From contig CAYGOV010000015.1 in the NCBI GenBank assembly GCA_964351625.1, positions 52,007-116,006 of the forward strand: 64,000 nt of DNA, written 5' to 3'. Shown here one piece after another: positions 8,089 to 18,400 of this stretch. Positions within the stretch are counted from its first letter, which is position 1; each line of letters begins with the position of its first letter. The notes below the pieces were generated by a model. It was not told the origin of the DNA. It did no database searches and saw only the letters and a list, made by a program, of their open reading frames with translations. Both the position numbers and the translations under genes were made by a program. The DNA is from Marinoscillum sp964351625. Lineage in GTDB: Bacteria > Bacteroidota > Bacteroidia > Cytophagales > Cyclobacteriaceae.

Positions 8089-10757
8089 GATGCAATACTC
8101 GCTTCCAATGAAGCAATCTTAGCTTCAGCGTCTGCTAGCTTCTTTTTCTCTGTTGCCACAACAGCCTCAGGTGCTCCACTTACGAAGCGCTCGTTGCTGA
8201 GTTTCTTCTCTACTGAATTTTTGAATCCTTTGGTATAAGCCAATTCCTGAGTCAATTTCTCACGTTCTGCTTCTACGTCAATTTCTTCACTCACAGGCAC
8301 AAAAAACTCATGGCTTTCTTGAACAAAGCTGAAGCAGTTGTCAGGTATTTCCTCCGTGAAGTTGACGGCTGATACATTTGCCATCTTCTCTATTGATTCT
8401 ATAATTGGCGAGATATCAGCTGAATTAGATGTTTTCACCTGTAATTCCAATGCTTCACGTGGTGAGATTCCCTTACTGCTTCTTAGGTTCCTGATGTTTG
8501 AAATGATTTCGAATAGTAAAGCGCCAGACTTAAGCAGCTTCTCATCAAAAGACTTTGGTTGTGGCCATTGAGAGACTATTAGGCAGTCATTGTCTTCACG
8601 CTCTCCTAAACTGTGCCAAATCTCTTCCGTAATAAATGGCATAAATGGATGCAGCACCGCGATCGTTTTCTCAAAGAAGGCTAGTGTGGCTTCAAGTGTG
8701 GCTCGATCAATTGGTTTTTCATATTCTGGCTTGATCCACTCGAGATACCAGCTACAGAAGTCATTCCATACCAGTTTGTAAACGGTCATTAAAGCATCAG
8801 AGAGACGGTATTTAGAGAAATGATCCTCCATCTCTAATAATGCCTCATGGAAGCGGTTTTCATACCATTCAATTGCCAATGCATTCGCTTTTGGTTGTGC
8901 TGTATCGGTGATTTCCCAACCTTTTACCAAGCGGAAAGCATTCCAGATTTTGTTGGCAAAGTTTCTGCCTTGCTCTACAAGTTTCTCATCAAAAAGCAAG
9001 TCATTGCCGGCAGGCGAGGAAAAAAGCATCCCAGTACGCACGCCATCAGCACCATACTGCTTGATAAGGTCTAGCGGATCAGGTGAATTACCCAATGACT
9101 TGGACATTTTGCGTCGCTGCTTGTCACGCACGATTCCTGTCAGGTATACATTTTTGAAAGGTTTTTCTCCTTTGTATTCATATCCAGCGATGATCATTCG
9201 AGCAACCCAGAAAAATAGAATCTCCGGTGCAGTCACCAAGGTATCAGTAGGGTAGAAGTAGTCTAACTCGGCGTTTTTGCCGTTTATGATCTTTCCAGTT
9301 TCCTTATCAAAAGTCTCCTCATTGAAGCCATCAAAAACAGCCAATGGAAATAGCCAAGAAGAGGCCCAAGTGTCCAAAACATCTTCGTCTTGCTTCAAAT
9401 CAGCCTCAGTCAAAGCTTTACCTGATTTCTCAATAGCCAACTTCAACGCTTCTTCAGCAGTTGCAGCTACAACATAATCTTCTTCTCCTTCACCAAAGTA
9501 ATAGGCAGGAATTCTCTGACCCCACCAAAGCTGTCGCGAAATACACCAGTCGCGGACATTCTCCATCCAATGGTTGTAGGTGTTTTTGAATTTTGGAGGG
9601 TAAAGTAGGATCTCATCTTCCATCACCACACGATGTGCAGTACGGGAAATGTCCTTCATATTGATGAACCACTGTAGCGAAAGCTTAGGCTCAACTACAG
9701 TATTCGTTCTCTCCGAACGACCAATGCGAGTTGTGAAATTTTCTTCTTTCACGAGCATTTCCTCCTCTTTCAAGTCCTTCACTATCAGCTTACGAACTTG
9801 AAATCTATCCACTCCCACAAATTTTGGAATACCACAGGCTTCATTTAATGTACCGTCCGAATTAATCGTGTCGATTACTTCTAATCCATGACGCTGACCA
9901 ATTTCATAGTCATTCGGATCGTGTGCTGGAGTTACTTTAAGGCAACCAGTTCCAAAGTCCAACTCTACATATTCATCTCCAATAATTGGAATTTCACGAT
10001 TTACGAATGGAACTATTGCATGTTTCCCGATCAAGTGAGCATTGCGCGGGTCGTTTGGATTTACAGCTATGGCAGCATCTCCTAGTATTGTCTCAGGCCT
10101 TACAGTAGCAATTGTTACAAAGTCCGCTGAGTCCTTTATTTGGTATTTTACATAATAAAGTGTGGCTTGCTCACCACCTTCTTTATAGATCACTTCTTCG
10201 TTGGAAACTGCTGTTTGTGCTTCGCAATCCCAGTTGATCATACGCAATCCGCGATAGATATAACCTTTCTTATGAAGGTCTAAGAATACGTCGATGACAG
10301 CTTTGTAATAATCTGGATCCATGGTAAAGGACGTACGGTCCCAATCACATGAAGCACCCAACTTCTTGAGCTGCTCTAAGATGATACCTCCATATTTTTC
10401 TTTCCATTCCCAGGCATACTTCAAAAACTCATCTCTCGTGAGATCGCTTTTTTTTATACCCTTCTCGCGAAGCATAGCAACCACTTTGGCTTCAGTAGCT
10501 ATTGACGCATGGTCAGTACCGGGTATCCAGCATGCTTCTTTACCTTCCATGCGCGCTTTTCTGATCAATATATCCTGAATGGTATTATTAAGCATATGAC
10601 CCATATGTAGCACCCCAGTCACGTTTGGTGGGGGAATGACGATAGAGTAGGGTGTTTTATCTGGGTTTACTTTTGCTTTGAAAAAGCCTTTGGCCAACCA
10701 AGTGCTATACCATTTATCCTCAGTTTGAACAGGATCGTATTTCGTAGATATTTCCAT
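8079..10757 (-). CDS. valS: valine--tRNA ligase
   Basis: ValS charges tRNA-Val. The 892-aa protein carries the class Ia signature HIGH as HMGH (about residues 51-54, in PPNVTGVLHMGHMLNNT), the KMSKS loop as RRKMSKSLGNSPDP near residue 550, an editing (CP1) domain between them, an anticodon-binding domain after about residue 640, and a C-terminal coiled-coil arm rich in Glu, Lys and Ala. The open frame could begin one codon earlier at a TTG, but the ATG at 10757 is the natural start. Length and motifs are complete. It ends convergently on ald, sharing four bases. Confidence 0.97.
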   Translation of the reverse strand: MEISTKYDPVQTEDKWYSTWLAKGFFKAKVNPDKTPYSIVIPPPNVTGVLHMGHMLNNTIQDILIRKARMEGKEACWIPGTDHASIATEAKVVAMLREKGIKKSDLTRDEFLKYAWEWKEKYGGIILEQLKKLGASCDWDRTSFTMDPDYYKAVIDVFLDLHKKGYIYRGLRMINWDCEAQTAVSNEEVIYKEGGEQATLYYVKYQIKDSADFVTIATVRPETILGDAAIAVNPNDPRNAHLIGKHAIVPFVNREIPIIGDEYVELDFGTGCLKVTPAHDPNDYEIGQRHGLEVIDTINSDGTLNEACGIPKFVGVDRFQVRKLIVKDLKEEEMLVKEENFTTRIGRSERTNTVVEPKLSLQWFINMKDISRTAHRVVMEDEILLYPPKFKNTYNHWMENVRDWCISRQLWWGQRIPAYYFGEGEEDYVVAATAEEALKLAIEKSGKALTEADLKQDEDVLDTWASSWLFPLAVFDGFNEETFDKETGKIINGKNAELDYFYPTDTLVTAPEILFFWVARMIIAGYEYKGEKPFKNVYLTGIVRDKQRRKMSKSLGNSPDPLDLIKQYGADGVRTGMLFSSPAGNDLLFDEKLVEQGRNFANKIWNAFRLVKGWEITDTAQPKANALAIEWYENRFHEALLEMEDHFSKYRLSDALMTVYKLVWNDFCSWYLEWIKPEYEKPIDRATLEATLAFFEKTIAVLHPFMPFITEEIWHSLGEREDNDCLIVSQWPQPKSFDEKLLKSGALLFEIISNIRNLRSSKGISPREALELQVKTSNSADISPIIESIEKMANVSAVNFTEEIPDNCFSFVQESHEFFVPVSEEIDVEAEREKLTQELAYTKGFKNSVEKKLSNERFVSGAPEAVVATEKKKLADAEAKIASLEASIASLG

Positions 10758-10797
10758 CAAAATTGCTTCGAAGAATTGCGTGTTTTTATAAAGACGG

Positions 10798-10805
10798 CAA
10801 AGTTA
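10798..10805 (-). promoter_or_regulatory. candidate -7 element (TAACTTTG) for valS
   Basis: On the minus strand TAACTTTG matches the Bacteroidota -7 consensus TAnnTTTG and sits about 40 bases before the valS ATG. A TTG lies 23 bases further upstream, slightly longer than the usual 19-21 spacing, so the -33 half is weak. Confidence 0.4.
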
Positions 10806-10845
10806 ATCGAATCATTCAAAGGGTAGGTCAATGGGCATGACACAA

Positions 10846-10887
10846 AACATTAAAAAATATATTAACATTAAATGTTGTAACATTAAA
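10846..10887 (+). repeat. three AACATTAAA direct repeats upstream of the MFS gene
   Basis: AACATTAAA occurs at 10846-10854, 10864-10872 and 10879-10887, within the divergent gap between valS and the transporter gene. The middle copy is also part of a dyad, AACATT/AATGTT, at 10864-10876. Such clustering upstream of a transporter could be an operator, but the region is AT-rich and chance is not excluded. Confidence 0.35.
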
Positions 10888-10948
10888 AATCCAAACAGCA
10901 TGTTCACTTCGTAGTTGTAATATCTAAAACCAATCAACATTTACTTTT

Positions 10949-12076
10949 ATGAATCTTCAAAATTCAACAATCTCACTAGGTGACAACATTGTAGTAGAGC
11001 ACAAAGTCCTTTGGAAACAGCTCCTCAGTTTGACTTTACTTTATGCCTCAGTTATCATAGGATGGATTGCCTATTACAACTACCAACCACAATTATTAGA
11101 GAATTATAATTTTACTGATCTCACCCTTTTCTTATTTATAGTACAGGGGATTATCATGGTCATTACGCCTATGATCGCAGGGAGACTAGGTGATAAATTT
11201 AGAGTTTCACATGGCAAAAGACTTCCGTTAATTTCAGCGGGTGTAAGCTTCGCAGCGATGATTTTCATGGCTACCGCCTTCACGCTATTTACTGATCCAG
11301 GTCCTATTTTTAAATGGATTTTACCTGGTCTTATTACGTTATGGTTGTTTTCAATGGCTCTCTTCACTAGTCCAGCTATTTCTACTATTGAGCTTTTTGT
11401 GCCAGCCAATAGACTTCCTACCGCTATGGCTATGTTGACAATTGTTTATGGTCTTCTTTACGCAATCGAACCAGTTATTGTAGATATAATCGAATTTTTG
11501 GGGGCGCCTTTGACTTTCGTTGTTGGTGGGGTCGCTGTTTTCCTTAGTGGTATGCTTATGAAAAGCAATACAGGTATTATTAAAGATGTTCCGAAAAAGA
11601 CAGAACTCGCAAAATCAGATTATACCTACGCATTTGTTTTAGGTATCGCTTTGGGCCTAGCTACAACTATTCTTTTTAATATGTTCCCTGGTTGGTTTGA
11701 AGAAAGAAACTTCCATCTATTCGGAATTTCTGGCAGTGGGGCTGTCTCGTTGATCTTGGCCTTAGTAGCTATTTTGTCCTTGCCGTTGAGCAAGTTCGCA
11801 GAAGGTAGAGCCATTTACTTTACAATACTTTTGAGCATTTTGGCGGCATTTGCCATAATAGGAGGAATCTATCTGTCATCGAACTATTACATTTTAATGG
11901 TACTTACTATCCTTTTTGCTGCTGCTTATTCTATGATGTCTGTGAGCTTTCTGCCACTAGCTTTGTCAGTAGTGAAAGATTCTTCGAAAGTTTTCGGAGT
12001 AGGTGTCTTTTTCGCTGGGTTTGAATTACCAAATGGAATACTCGAAGCGATATTGGTAGCCCAGGGCAATTTCTAA
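10949..12076 (+). CDS. MFS-type transporter
   Basis: The 375-aa protein is almost entirely hydrophobic, with about ten to eleven predicted membrane spans starting at residue 25. The cytoplasmic loop GRLGDKFRVSHGKRLPLIS after the second and third spans resembles the MFS loop 2-3 signature (GxLxDRxGRR), and related proteins of the sugar/cation symporter (GPH) branch have a similar RxGRRxP. A short cytoplasmic loop of charged residues (KDVPKKTELAKSD) near position 210 separates two halves. The substrate cannot be read. It stands alone, with a 61-bp gap to fahA, so co-transcription with tyrosine catabolism genes is possible but unproven. Confidence 0.75.
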   Translation: MNLQNSTISLGDNIVVEHKVLWKQLLSLTLLYASVIIGWIAYYNYQPQLLENYNFTDLTLFLFIVQGIIMVITPMIAGRLGDKFRVSHGKRLPLISAGVSFAAMIFMATAFTLFTDPGPIFKWILPGLITLWLFSMALFTSPAISTIELFVPANRLPTAMAMLTIVYGLLYAIEPVIVDIIEFLGAPLTFVVGGVAVFLSGMLMKSNTGIIKDVPKKTELAKSDYTYAFVLGIALGLATTILFNMFPGWFEERNFHLFGISGSGAVSLILALVAILSLPLSKFAEGRAIYFTILLSILAAFAIIGGIYLSSNYYILMVLTILFAAAYSMMSVSFLPLALSVVKDSSKVFGVGVFFAGFELPNGILEAILVAQGNF

Positions 12077-12137
12077 GTTCTTTTTTTGAATGGGGAAGTA
12101 AGCGGAGTATCATTGTAGTCAAATAAAAAATACCCCT

Positions 12138-13403
12138 ATGTTTGGCAATATTGACCCTTCTTTAAGCTCTTGGATAGATGTCCCTGATGCAAGTGACTTC
12201 CCCATTCAAAATTTACCTTTTGGTATCTGCGAATACAATGGCCGTGTCTCAGCGGTCTCGATCATTGGTGACCAAGTCATCGATTTAGCTGCTATTCAAG
12301 GTCTTGGACTATTTAAAGACATTGATCTCCCAGAGCAGATTTTTGAAAATTCTGTTTTGAATGATTTCATTGGACTTGGAAAAGAAGTCACCAATGGCGT
12401 GCGAGAAAGACTGGCAGAACTACTAAGCGTTGAGAATACTGAACTCCAAAATCATCCAAATCTCGAAAATGTATTTAAAGAAGTAGATCAGGTGAAGATG
12501 CTACTTCCTGTGCGCATAGGAGATTACACAGATTTTTACTCTAGTGAGCAACATGCTTACAACGTTGGCTGTATGTTTAGAGACCCTGAGAATGCTTTGA
12601 TGCCCAATTGGAAGCATATCCCTGTTGGATATCATGGACGAGCAAGTAGCATTACCGTTTCAGGTACAGATTTTCACAGACCAAAAGGACAGACTCAGGA
12701 AATGCCAGATGGAAAACCGAGTTTTGGTCCGACAAAACGCTTAGACTTTGAACTGGAAATGGGCTTTATCACTGGTAAGTCCAATGCTTTGGGCTCTAAC
12801 ATATCCACCGAGGAGGTAGATGATCATATTTTCGGTTTTGTTTTGTTCAATGACTGGTCTGCAAGAGATATTCAAAAATGGGAATATGTCCCTTTAGGAC
12901 CATTTTTAGCAAAGAATTTCATCTCTACCATGTCTCCATGGATTGTGACTTTAGAAGCTTTGCAGCCTTTCAGAGTGGCAGGAGCTAAGCAAGATCCCGA
13001 AGTACTTGATTATTTGAAAGTCTCTGGCGATAGAAATTTTGATGTCAATCTAGAAATGGCCATCAAGCCTGAAGGTAGTGAAGAGCTAGTTGTGACGCGT
13101 TCCAATTTCAAACACATGTATTGGAATGTAAACCAGCAGCTAGCTCATCATACGGTCAACGGCTGCAACATCCAAGTTGGCGATTTGTATGCAAGTGGCA
13201 CCATCAGTGGTCCAACACCTGATAGCTATGGAAGTATGCTAGAACTAGCTTGGAAAGGCACTAAGCCAGTTCAAATGCCTGATGGCACAGAGCGAAAGTT
13301 TATTAACGATGGGGATACTGTAACCATGCGTGGCTATGCAGAAAAGGATGGCTTGAGAATAGGCTTTGGAGAAGTAAAAAACAAAGTACTCCCCACGAAA
13401 TAA
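12138..13403 (+). CDS. fahA: fumarylacetoacetase
   Basis: Fumarylacetoacetate hydrolase catalyses the last step of tyrosine degradation through homogentisate, giving fumarate and acetoacetate. The 421-aa length fits. An N-terminal SH3-like domain (about residues 1-120, starting with LPFGICEYNG) precedes the catalytic FAH domain with IGDYTDFYSSEQHAYNVG, PVGYHGRASSI, LDFELEMGF, FNDWSARDIQKWEY and GTISGPTPDSYGSM, which supply the Ca-binding acidic residues and the catalytic His of the family. The next gene follows after seven bases, suggesting an operon. Confidence 0.95.
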   Translation: MFGNIDPSLSSWIDVPDASDFPIQNLPFGICEYNGRVSAVSIIGDQVIDLAAIQGLGLFKDIDLPEQIFENSVLNDFIGLGKEVTNGVRERLAELLSVENTELQNHPNLENVFKEVDQVKMLLPVRIGDYTDFYSSEQHAYNVGCMFRDPENALMPNWKHIPVGYHGRASSITVSGTDFHRPKGQTQEMPDGKPSFGPTKRLDFELEMGFITGKSNALGSNISTEEVDDHIFGFVLFNDWSARDIQKWEYVPLGPFLAKNFISTMSPWIVTLEALQPFRVAGAKQDPEVLDYLKVSGDRNFDVNLEMAIKPEGSEELVVTRSNFKHMYWNVNQQLAHHTVNGCNIQVGDLYASGTISGPTPDSYGSMLELAWKGTKPVQMPDGTERKFINDGDTVTMRGYAEKDGLRIGFGEVKNKVLPTK

Positions 13404-13410
13404 ACACGCT

Positions 13411-14301
13411 ATGAAAACCATCAAACCAAGTGATGTAAGCACAGCGGAGTTTCATCAAATCCTATTAGGAACTGTTGCTCCTAGACCAATTGCTTTTGCG
13501 AGTACTGTAAATGAGAAAGGCGATATAAACCTTAGCCCATTTTCATTTTTTAATGTCTTCAGTGCCAATCCTCCTATCATGATTTTTTCTCCGGCAAGGC
13601 GGGTAAGAGATAATACTTCGAAGCATACTTTAGAAAATGTTCTTAAGGTTCCAGAAGTGGCAATTAGTATTGTCAATTATGACATGGTGGAGCAGATGTC
13701 TTTGGCAAGTACCGAATATGGTGCTGGCGTTAATGAGTTTTTTAAATCAGGTTTAACACCTGCTAAATCCGTACATATTCGACCTCCATTTGTCGCAGAA
13801 TCTCCAGCTTCTTACGAATGCAAAGTATTGGAAGTAAAGGCCTTAGGTGAAAATGGTGGTGCTGGTAATTTGGTGATCTGTGAAGTGATCGCTGTGCATC
13901 TATCTGATGATATTTTTACTGATGGATCGATAGATCCACATAAACTAGATGCTGTAGCTAGGCTTGGTGGAGGTTGGTATTCTCGTGCCTCTGGTGATAG
14001 TCTATTTACCATAGATAAGCCCGGTCGCGATCATGGTATAGGGGTGGATCAAATTCCAAAAAGTATCCGAAATAGTCAAATTCTTACAGGAAATGATCTT
14101 GGTAGACTAGGGGGAGTTGATCAGCTACCCACAGAAGAAGAAATATTAAAATTCGGTGAAGAACCAGAAGTAAATGCCATCCTTCAGGACATTGATTTGA
14201 ATATAGACGGTACCATAGCAGAACTTCATCTTCTTGCTAAGAAATACTTACTTGACAATAATATAGCAGGGGCATGGAAGGTTTTACTTCAGGAGTATTG
14301 A
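13411..14301 (+). CDS. flavin reductase-like domain protein (FMN-binding split barrel)
   Basis: The first 200 residues fit the flavin reductase-like split-barrel fold: TVAPRPIAFASTVNEKGDINLSPFSFFN holds the expected flavin-binding PRP and Asn-Leu-Ser-Pro-Phe-Ser motif. The last ~90 residues are a helical extension (LPTEEEILKFG onward) with no motif I recognise. Proteins of this type are often found beside fahA in Bacteroidota, so a role in aromatic amino acid catabolism is likely, though the reaction is unknown. It starts seven bases after fahA. Confidence 0.8.
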   Translation: MKTIKPSDVSTAEFHQILLGTVAPRPIAFASTVNEKGDINLSPFSFFNVFSANPPIMIFSPARRVRDNTSKHTLENVLKVPEVAISIVNYDMVEQMSLASTEYGAGVNEFFKSGLTPAKSVHIRPPFVAESPASYECKVLEVKALGENGGAGNLVICEVIAVHLSDDIFTDGSIDPHKLDAVARLGGGWYSRASGDSLFTIDKPGRDHGIGVDQIPKSIRNSQILTGNDLGRLGGVDQLPTEEEILKFGEEPEVNAILQDIDLNIDGTIAELHLLAKKYLLDNNIAGAWKVLLQEY

Positions 14302-14448
14302 TGAAATACGTCAGAATACCCTTATTTAGGTAGGCGTCAATTGATTCAAATTTCCGAAATTACAGCTCAATAATAAAGTACTGCTTAGTCAGAATGATTC
14401 AGTTTTTGTTGATTATGGCTAATCAACTCGCTGTGTAAATCGAATTAA

Positions 14449-15456
14449 ATGAGAAAAATTCTACTCTTAGCTTTTTCAGTCGTAGCAATATATTCTACTA
14501 CACAGGCTCAAGATGTGCGTTTTTCTCAATTCTACAATGCTCCCATCCATCTGAATCCTAGTTTTACCGGTGCTACTGGTGCCGCTCGAATTGGTACAAA
14601 CATCAGAAAGCAGGGTAATACCAACGAATCTTCGTATAGTACCTTTTCGGCATATGGTGATTTTTATATCAAAGACTTTTCACTGAGTAGTGGACTGATG
14701 TTTTTGTCTGAAGAGGATGACTATTCAGGATTTACACTCAAGACAATTGCCCTTCCTGTTAGTTATAACTTCTCTGTCAATAAAAACGTCACCATCAAAC
14801 CTGCCCTGCAAGGCTCATATACAACACAAGGAATAGATTTTTCACGCTTCCTTTTCTCAGATCAGCTGGATCCAGATGGAAATATCTCTGGTGGCACTTC
14901 TGAGCCTCTTACTCTTAATAATAATATCAACTATTTCGATGTGTCTGGTGGGATTCTAGCTTTCGGGGAAAACTGGTGGTTTGGATATGCGATGCACAAT
15001 CTGCTCCAAAACAATGTTTCATTCATCGGAAGCGATGCTACACTTGCCACTAGATATTCGATGCATGGGGGAATTACGATCGATTTGGCAGGACCGGGTG
15101 GAAGAAGGTCAAGAAAGAGTGAAAAAACTATTATGCCCACGTTCAATTATATCAGCCAAGGAGGCTTTAGTCAATTGGATGCTGGGTTGATCGGACGCTA
15201 TGACCCTTTGGTGTTTGGCTTTTTGTACAGAGGCATTCCAAATCCCTTAAGTGAGGGCGAATATTCAGCAGCATCGTTCATTTTTGGGTTGACCAAATTA
15301 GACGTGTCATTTAATTACAGCTTTGATATGCCATTGAATGATCGGATCAATCAAGGTGGAATTCATGAAATCTCCATTATCTTCTTATTCGATCTTTCAG
15401 ATCCAGGAGCTACACCGCGCTCCGCAAAAAGATTAAAATGCCCACTTCCATATTGA
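14449..15456 (+). CDS. PorP/SprF family type IX secretion membrane protein
   Basis: The 335-aa protein begins with a signal peptide (MRKILLLAFSVVAIYSTTQAQ, cleavage after AQA/Q), then the family start DVRFSQFYNAPIHLNPSFTGA. The rest alternates polar and aromatic residues as expected for a membrane beta-barrel. SprF-type proteins in Flavobacterium johnsoniae are needed for surface delivery of their partner adhesin SprB and are usually encoded directly beside it. Here a SprB-like adhesin follows after four bases, so this is most likely its dedicated partner. The paralogue cannot be assigned to PorP proper. Confidence 0.92.
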   Translation: MRKILLLAFSVVAIYSTTQAQDVRFSQFYNAPIHLNPSFTGATGAARIGTNIRKQGNTNESSYSTFSAYGDFYIKDFSLSSGLMFLSEEDDYSGFTLKTIALPVSYNFSVNKNVTIKPALQGSYTTQGIDFSRFLFSDQLDPDGNISGGTSEPLTLNNNINYFDVSGGILAFGENWWFGYAMHNLLQNNVSFIGSDATLATRYSMHGGITIDLAGPGGRRSRKSEKTIMPTFNYISQGGFSQLDAGLIGRYDPLVFGFLYRGIPNPLSEGEYSAASFIFGLTKLDVSFNYSFDMPLNDRINQGGIHEISIIFLFDLSDPGATPRSAKRLKCPLPY

Positions 15457-15460
15457 TACC

Positions 15461-18400
15461 ATGAAGCAATTAATTCACATCATTATTCTGCTTTTCATCG
15501 GATATTCTGCTGCGGCTCAAAATTGGAATTTTAGTGTAACCACTTTTGACGAGACCTGCCTTAATGAAGGTGACGGATCTATAGATATTTCTATGAGTGG
15601 AACAACAGGTGGATTTATTTTCACATGGCAAATATTTGAAGCCTCAGATTTGGTCAATGGCATTGCATCAGGGACTGTAGGAGCTACCAATCCAGATATA
15701 AAGGGCTTTTTGAATCAAGGGGATTACGTAGTAGTGGTTTCCAAAAATGCCAGTACAGAAAAGAGAGAGAGAAATGCCACAATAGCGGGTGCTTCTACAC
15801 TGCTCAAAGTGACTAAACAAGTGACCTCTAATAACTTATGCAATGGAGGTAATTCAGGAGCCATCCAAGTTACTGCTACGGGAGGCAGCGGAGTTTATGA
15901 ATATGGACTGAGCTTTGGTCTTGGAGCCACCAGTCCCAATCTTTATAATTATAGCGATAATGGTGGTCTATTCGAGGGGTTATCCGCAGGAACTTATTTG
16001 GCTTGGGTACGGGATGAATTTGGATGTGAAAAGTCTAATACTTCTGGAGAATTTGCAGTAACAGAACCCGCAGCTATTAGTATAAAGTTTGATACCATTA
16101 ATGCAGACTGTAATAATGTGGGCGGTCAAATTGATCTGTTGAGCATAGCAGGTGGGACTCCTTTTGCGGCAGCAACCTCCGGAGCATTCAATTATACTGT
16201 AGAATGGTTCGATGATGAAGGTACACAATTGACGGCTTTTGATAACCAAGCATCTTTGACAGGCCTTGATTCAGGACAGTATTCAGTGATAATCACTGAT
16301 AAAAATGGTTGTACTGGTTCGTCTCAGTTTGAGCTATCCAAAGGATTTTATTTCGTAATCAATGATATTCAGAATGTATCCTGCTCATTTGATCAGGACG
16401 GTTATATCCGGGTAAAGCTTGGCTCTGATAGTGAAAATGACGAATCACCATTTGAATTAAGAATTTATGACAGCAATAACAACGAAATAGTCGCACAGCG
16501 TAAGACTAATGTTGCTGCAGACTCTCTGCCCGTTTTTGAAAACCTTGGTCCTGACACTTATCGAATTGAAGCAGAATCAAGCGGAACTGGCTGTAGGTTA
16601 TCATTGACGGAGACTTTGACACAACCAAATGCTCCTACACTGAACAAAGCCACCATGACACCAGTGGCATGTAAGACTGAGAGCACCGGAAGTATCACTT
16701 TTGATGTGTCTGGAGGTTCAGGTACTGGATATGGTTATTCTGTGGATGGTGGGACTACCTACGGGACCAATCCTACCGTATCAGGCTTAGCAGCTGGGGA
16801 TTATGATTTATGGATTAGAGATGACAGCAACTGCGCTGTGGATGTATCCACCATTACTGTAACAGAACCTGCGAGACAGTGGGCTTTATCCAAAGTAGTT
16901 TCATCAGATATTACTTGCAATGGCGCTAGTGATGGTGTTTATACCTTTGAGTTTAATCCGGCTTTTTCTACGGATCCAATAGTAGCAGATGGCGATATAA
17001 AGTGGATTAATGTAAATAGCAATCAAGTAATAGCTACAGGTATTTTTTCCAAAACTGATTTGCAAGAAGGCGAATATAGAATAGATGTGACATCTCAATC
17101 TGGTTGCTATCGTGCATTAAATTTTTCGATATCAGAGCCTGCTGCTTTGAAGATTAATGGTAATGCTCCTGTGTTTAACTGTCCTGAGTCTCTGACGTCT
17201 ACCGCCACCCAAATTTTTGCGCAAGTATCTGGTGGTACGCAACCTTACACTTTTACTTGGAAGAAAAATGGGGGTGCACTTGGTACAGAAACCACAGTAG
17301 ATAATGCAACCAATACTACTCTCAATGGTGTGAGTGACAACACCACTTATACTTTGTTTGCTAAAGATAAGAATGGCTGTGAGACCAGTAAGGCGTTCAA
17401 CATTGTGATACCCGATGAGATTAAAATTGAGGTAAGTTCTCAGGTCAATGTATTCTGTAAAGGATCAGAGACAGGTGAGATTAATATCAAGGTGACTGGA
17501 GGAACACCCAACAGCGGTGAGTCTTATAATTTCAATTGGTCAAAAAATGGAACGGCTGGCTATGCGTTTACACAAAACCTTAAAAACCTAAGTGCAGGGA
17601 CCTATAAAGTATCGGTCTTAGACAATAAGTCTTGTGGGCCTGTGGAAGCGACAGTCACCATAACCGAACCTACAACTTCTTACAGTCTTTCGGGAGTTGT
17701 AACGCCAGTGATTTGCAATGGAGAGTCCAATGGTATGATAGATGTCACTATTAATAGGACTACTGCTTCAGGAACGCACCCAAATCCGACTTCCATAGAA
17801 TGGACTAAAAATGGTACTTCGTTTGTGAGTGGAACTATTGATCTTGCAGATTTAGGGCCAGCTAGTTACCAAATTACAACTGTTGATGATTTTGGATGTT
17901 CTCGCTCTATGACATTGAAGGTAAATGAATACCCAAAAATGCTCATTAATCCAACAATAGTACAAAATGCCTGCTTTGGAGATTCTACTGGGAGGATAAC
18001 CATCAATCCGTTTGGAGGTTACCTAGGTAAGAATTTGAATTATTCAGTAAGGTGGTTCAAAAATGGAACTTTGGAAGTTGCCCAGAACGATAAAACAAGC
18101 TATACCAATTTAAAGGATGGTAACTATCGGGTAGAAGTTACCGATTCCATTGGGTGTAAGAAAGACAGTGTCATTACACTCAAGTCGCCAAATCCTATTG
18201 CTTCAAATACCACTATCGGCAACATCAAATGTAAAGGGGACAATAACGGTTACTTGGCACTGCATATCACAGGAGGGACATCTCCTTACATTATTCTGTG
18301 GAAAAAGAACAATGCCTCAGGGGAGGTGTTCAGTACGAAAGACTCCATTTCCAACCTTGCCCCTGGAGATTATTTTGTGTCCATTGAAGATCAAAATGAT

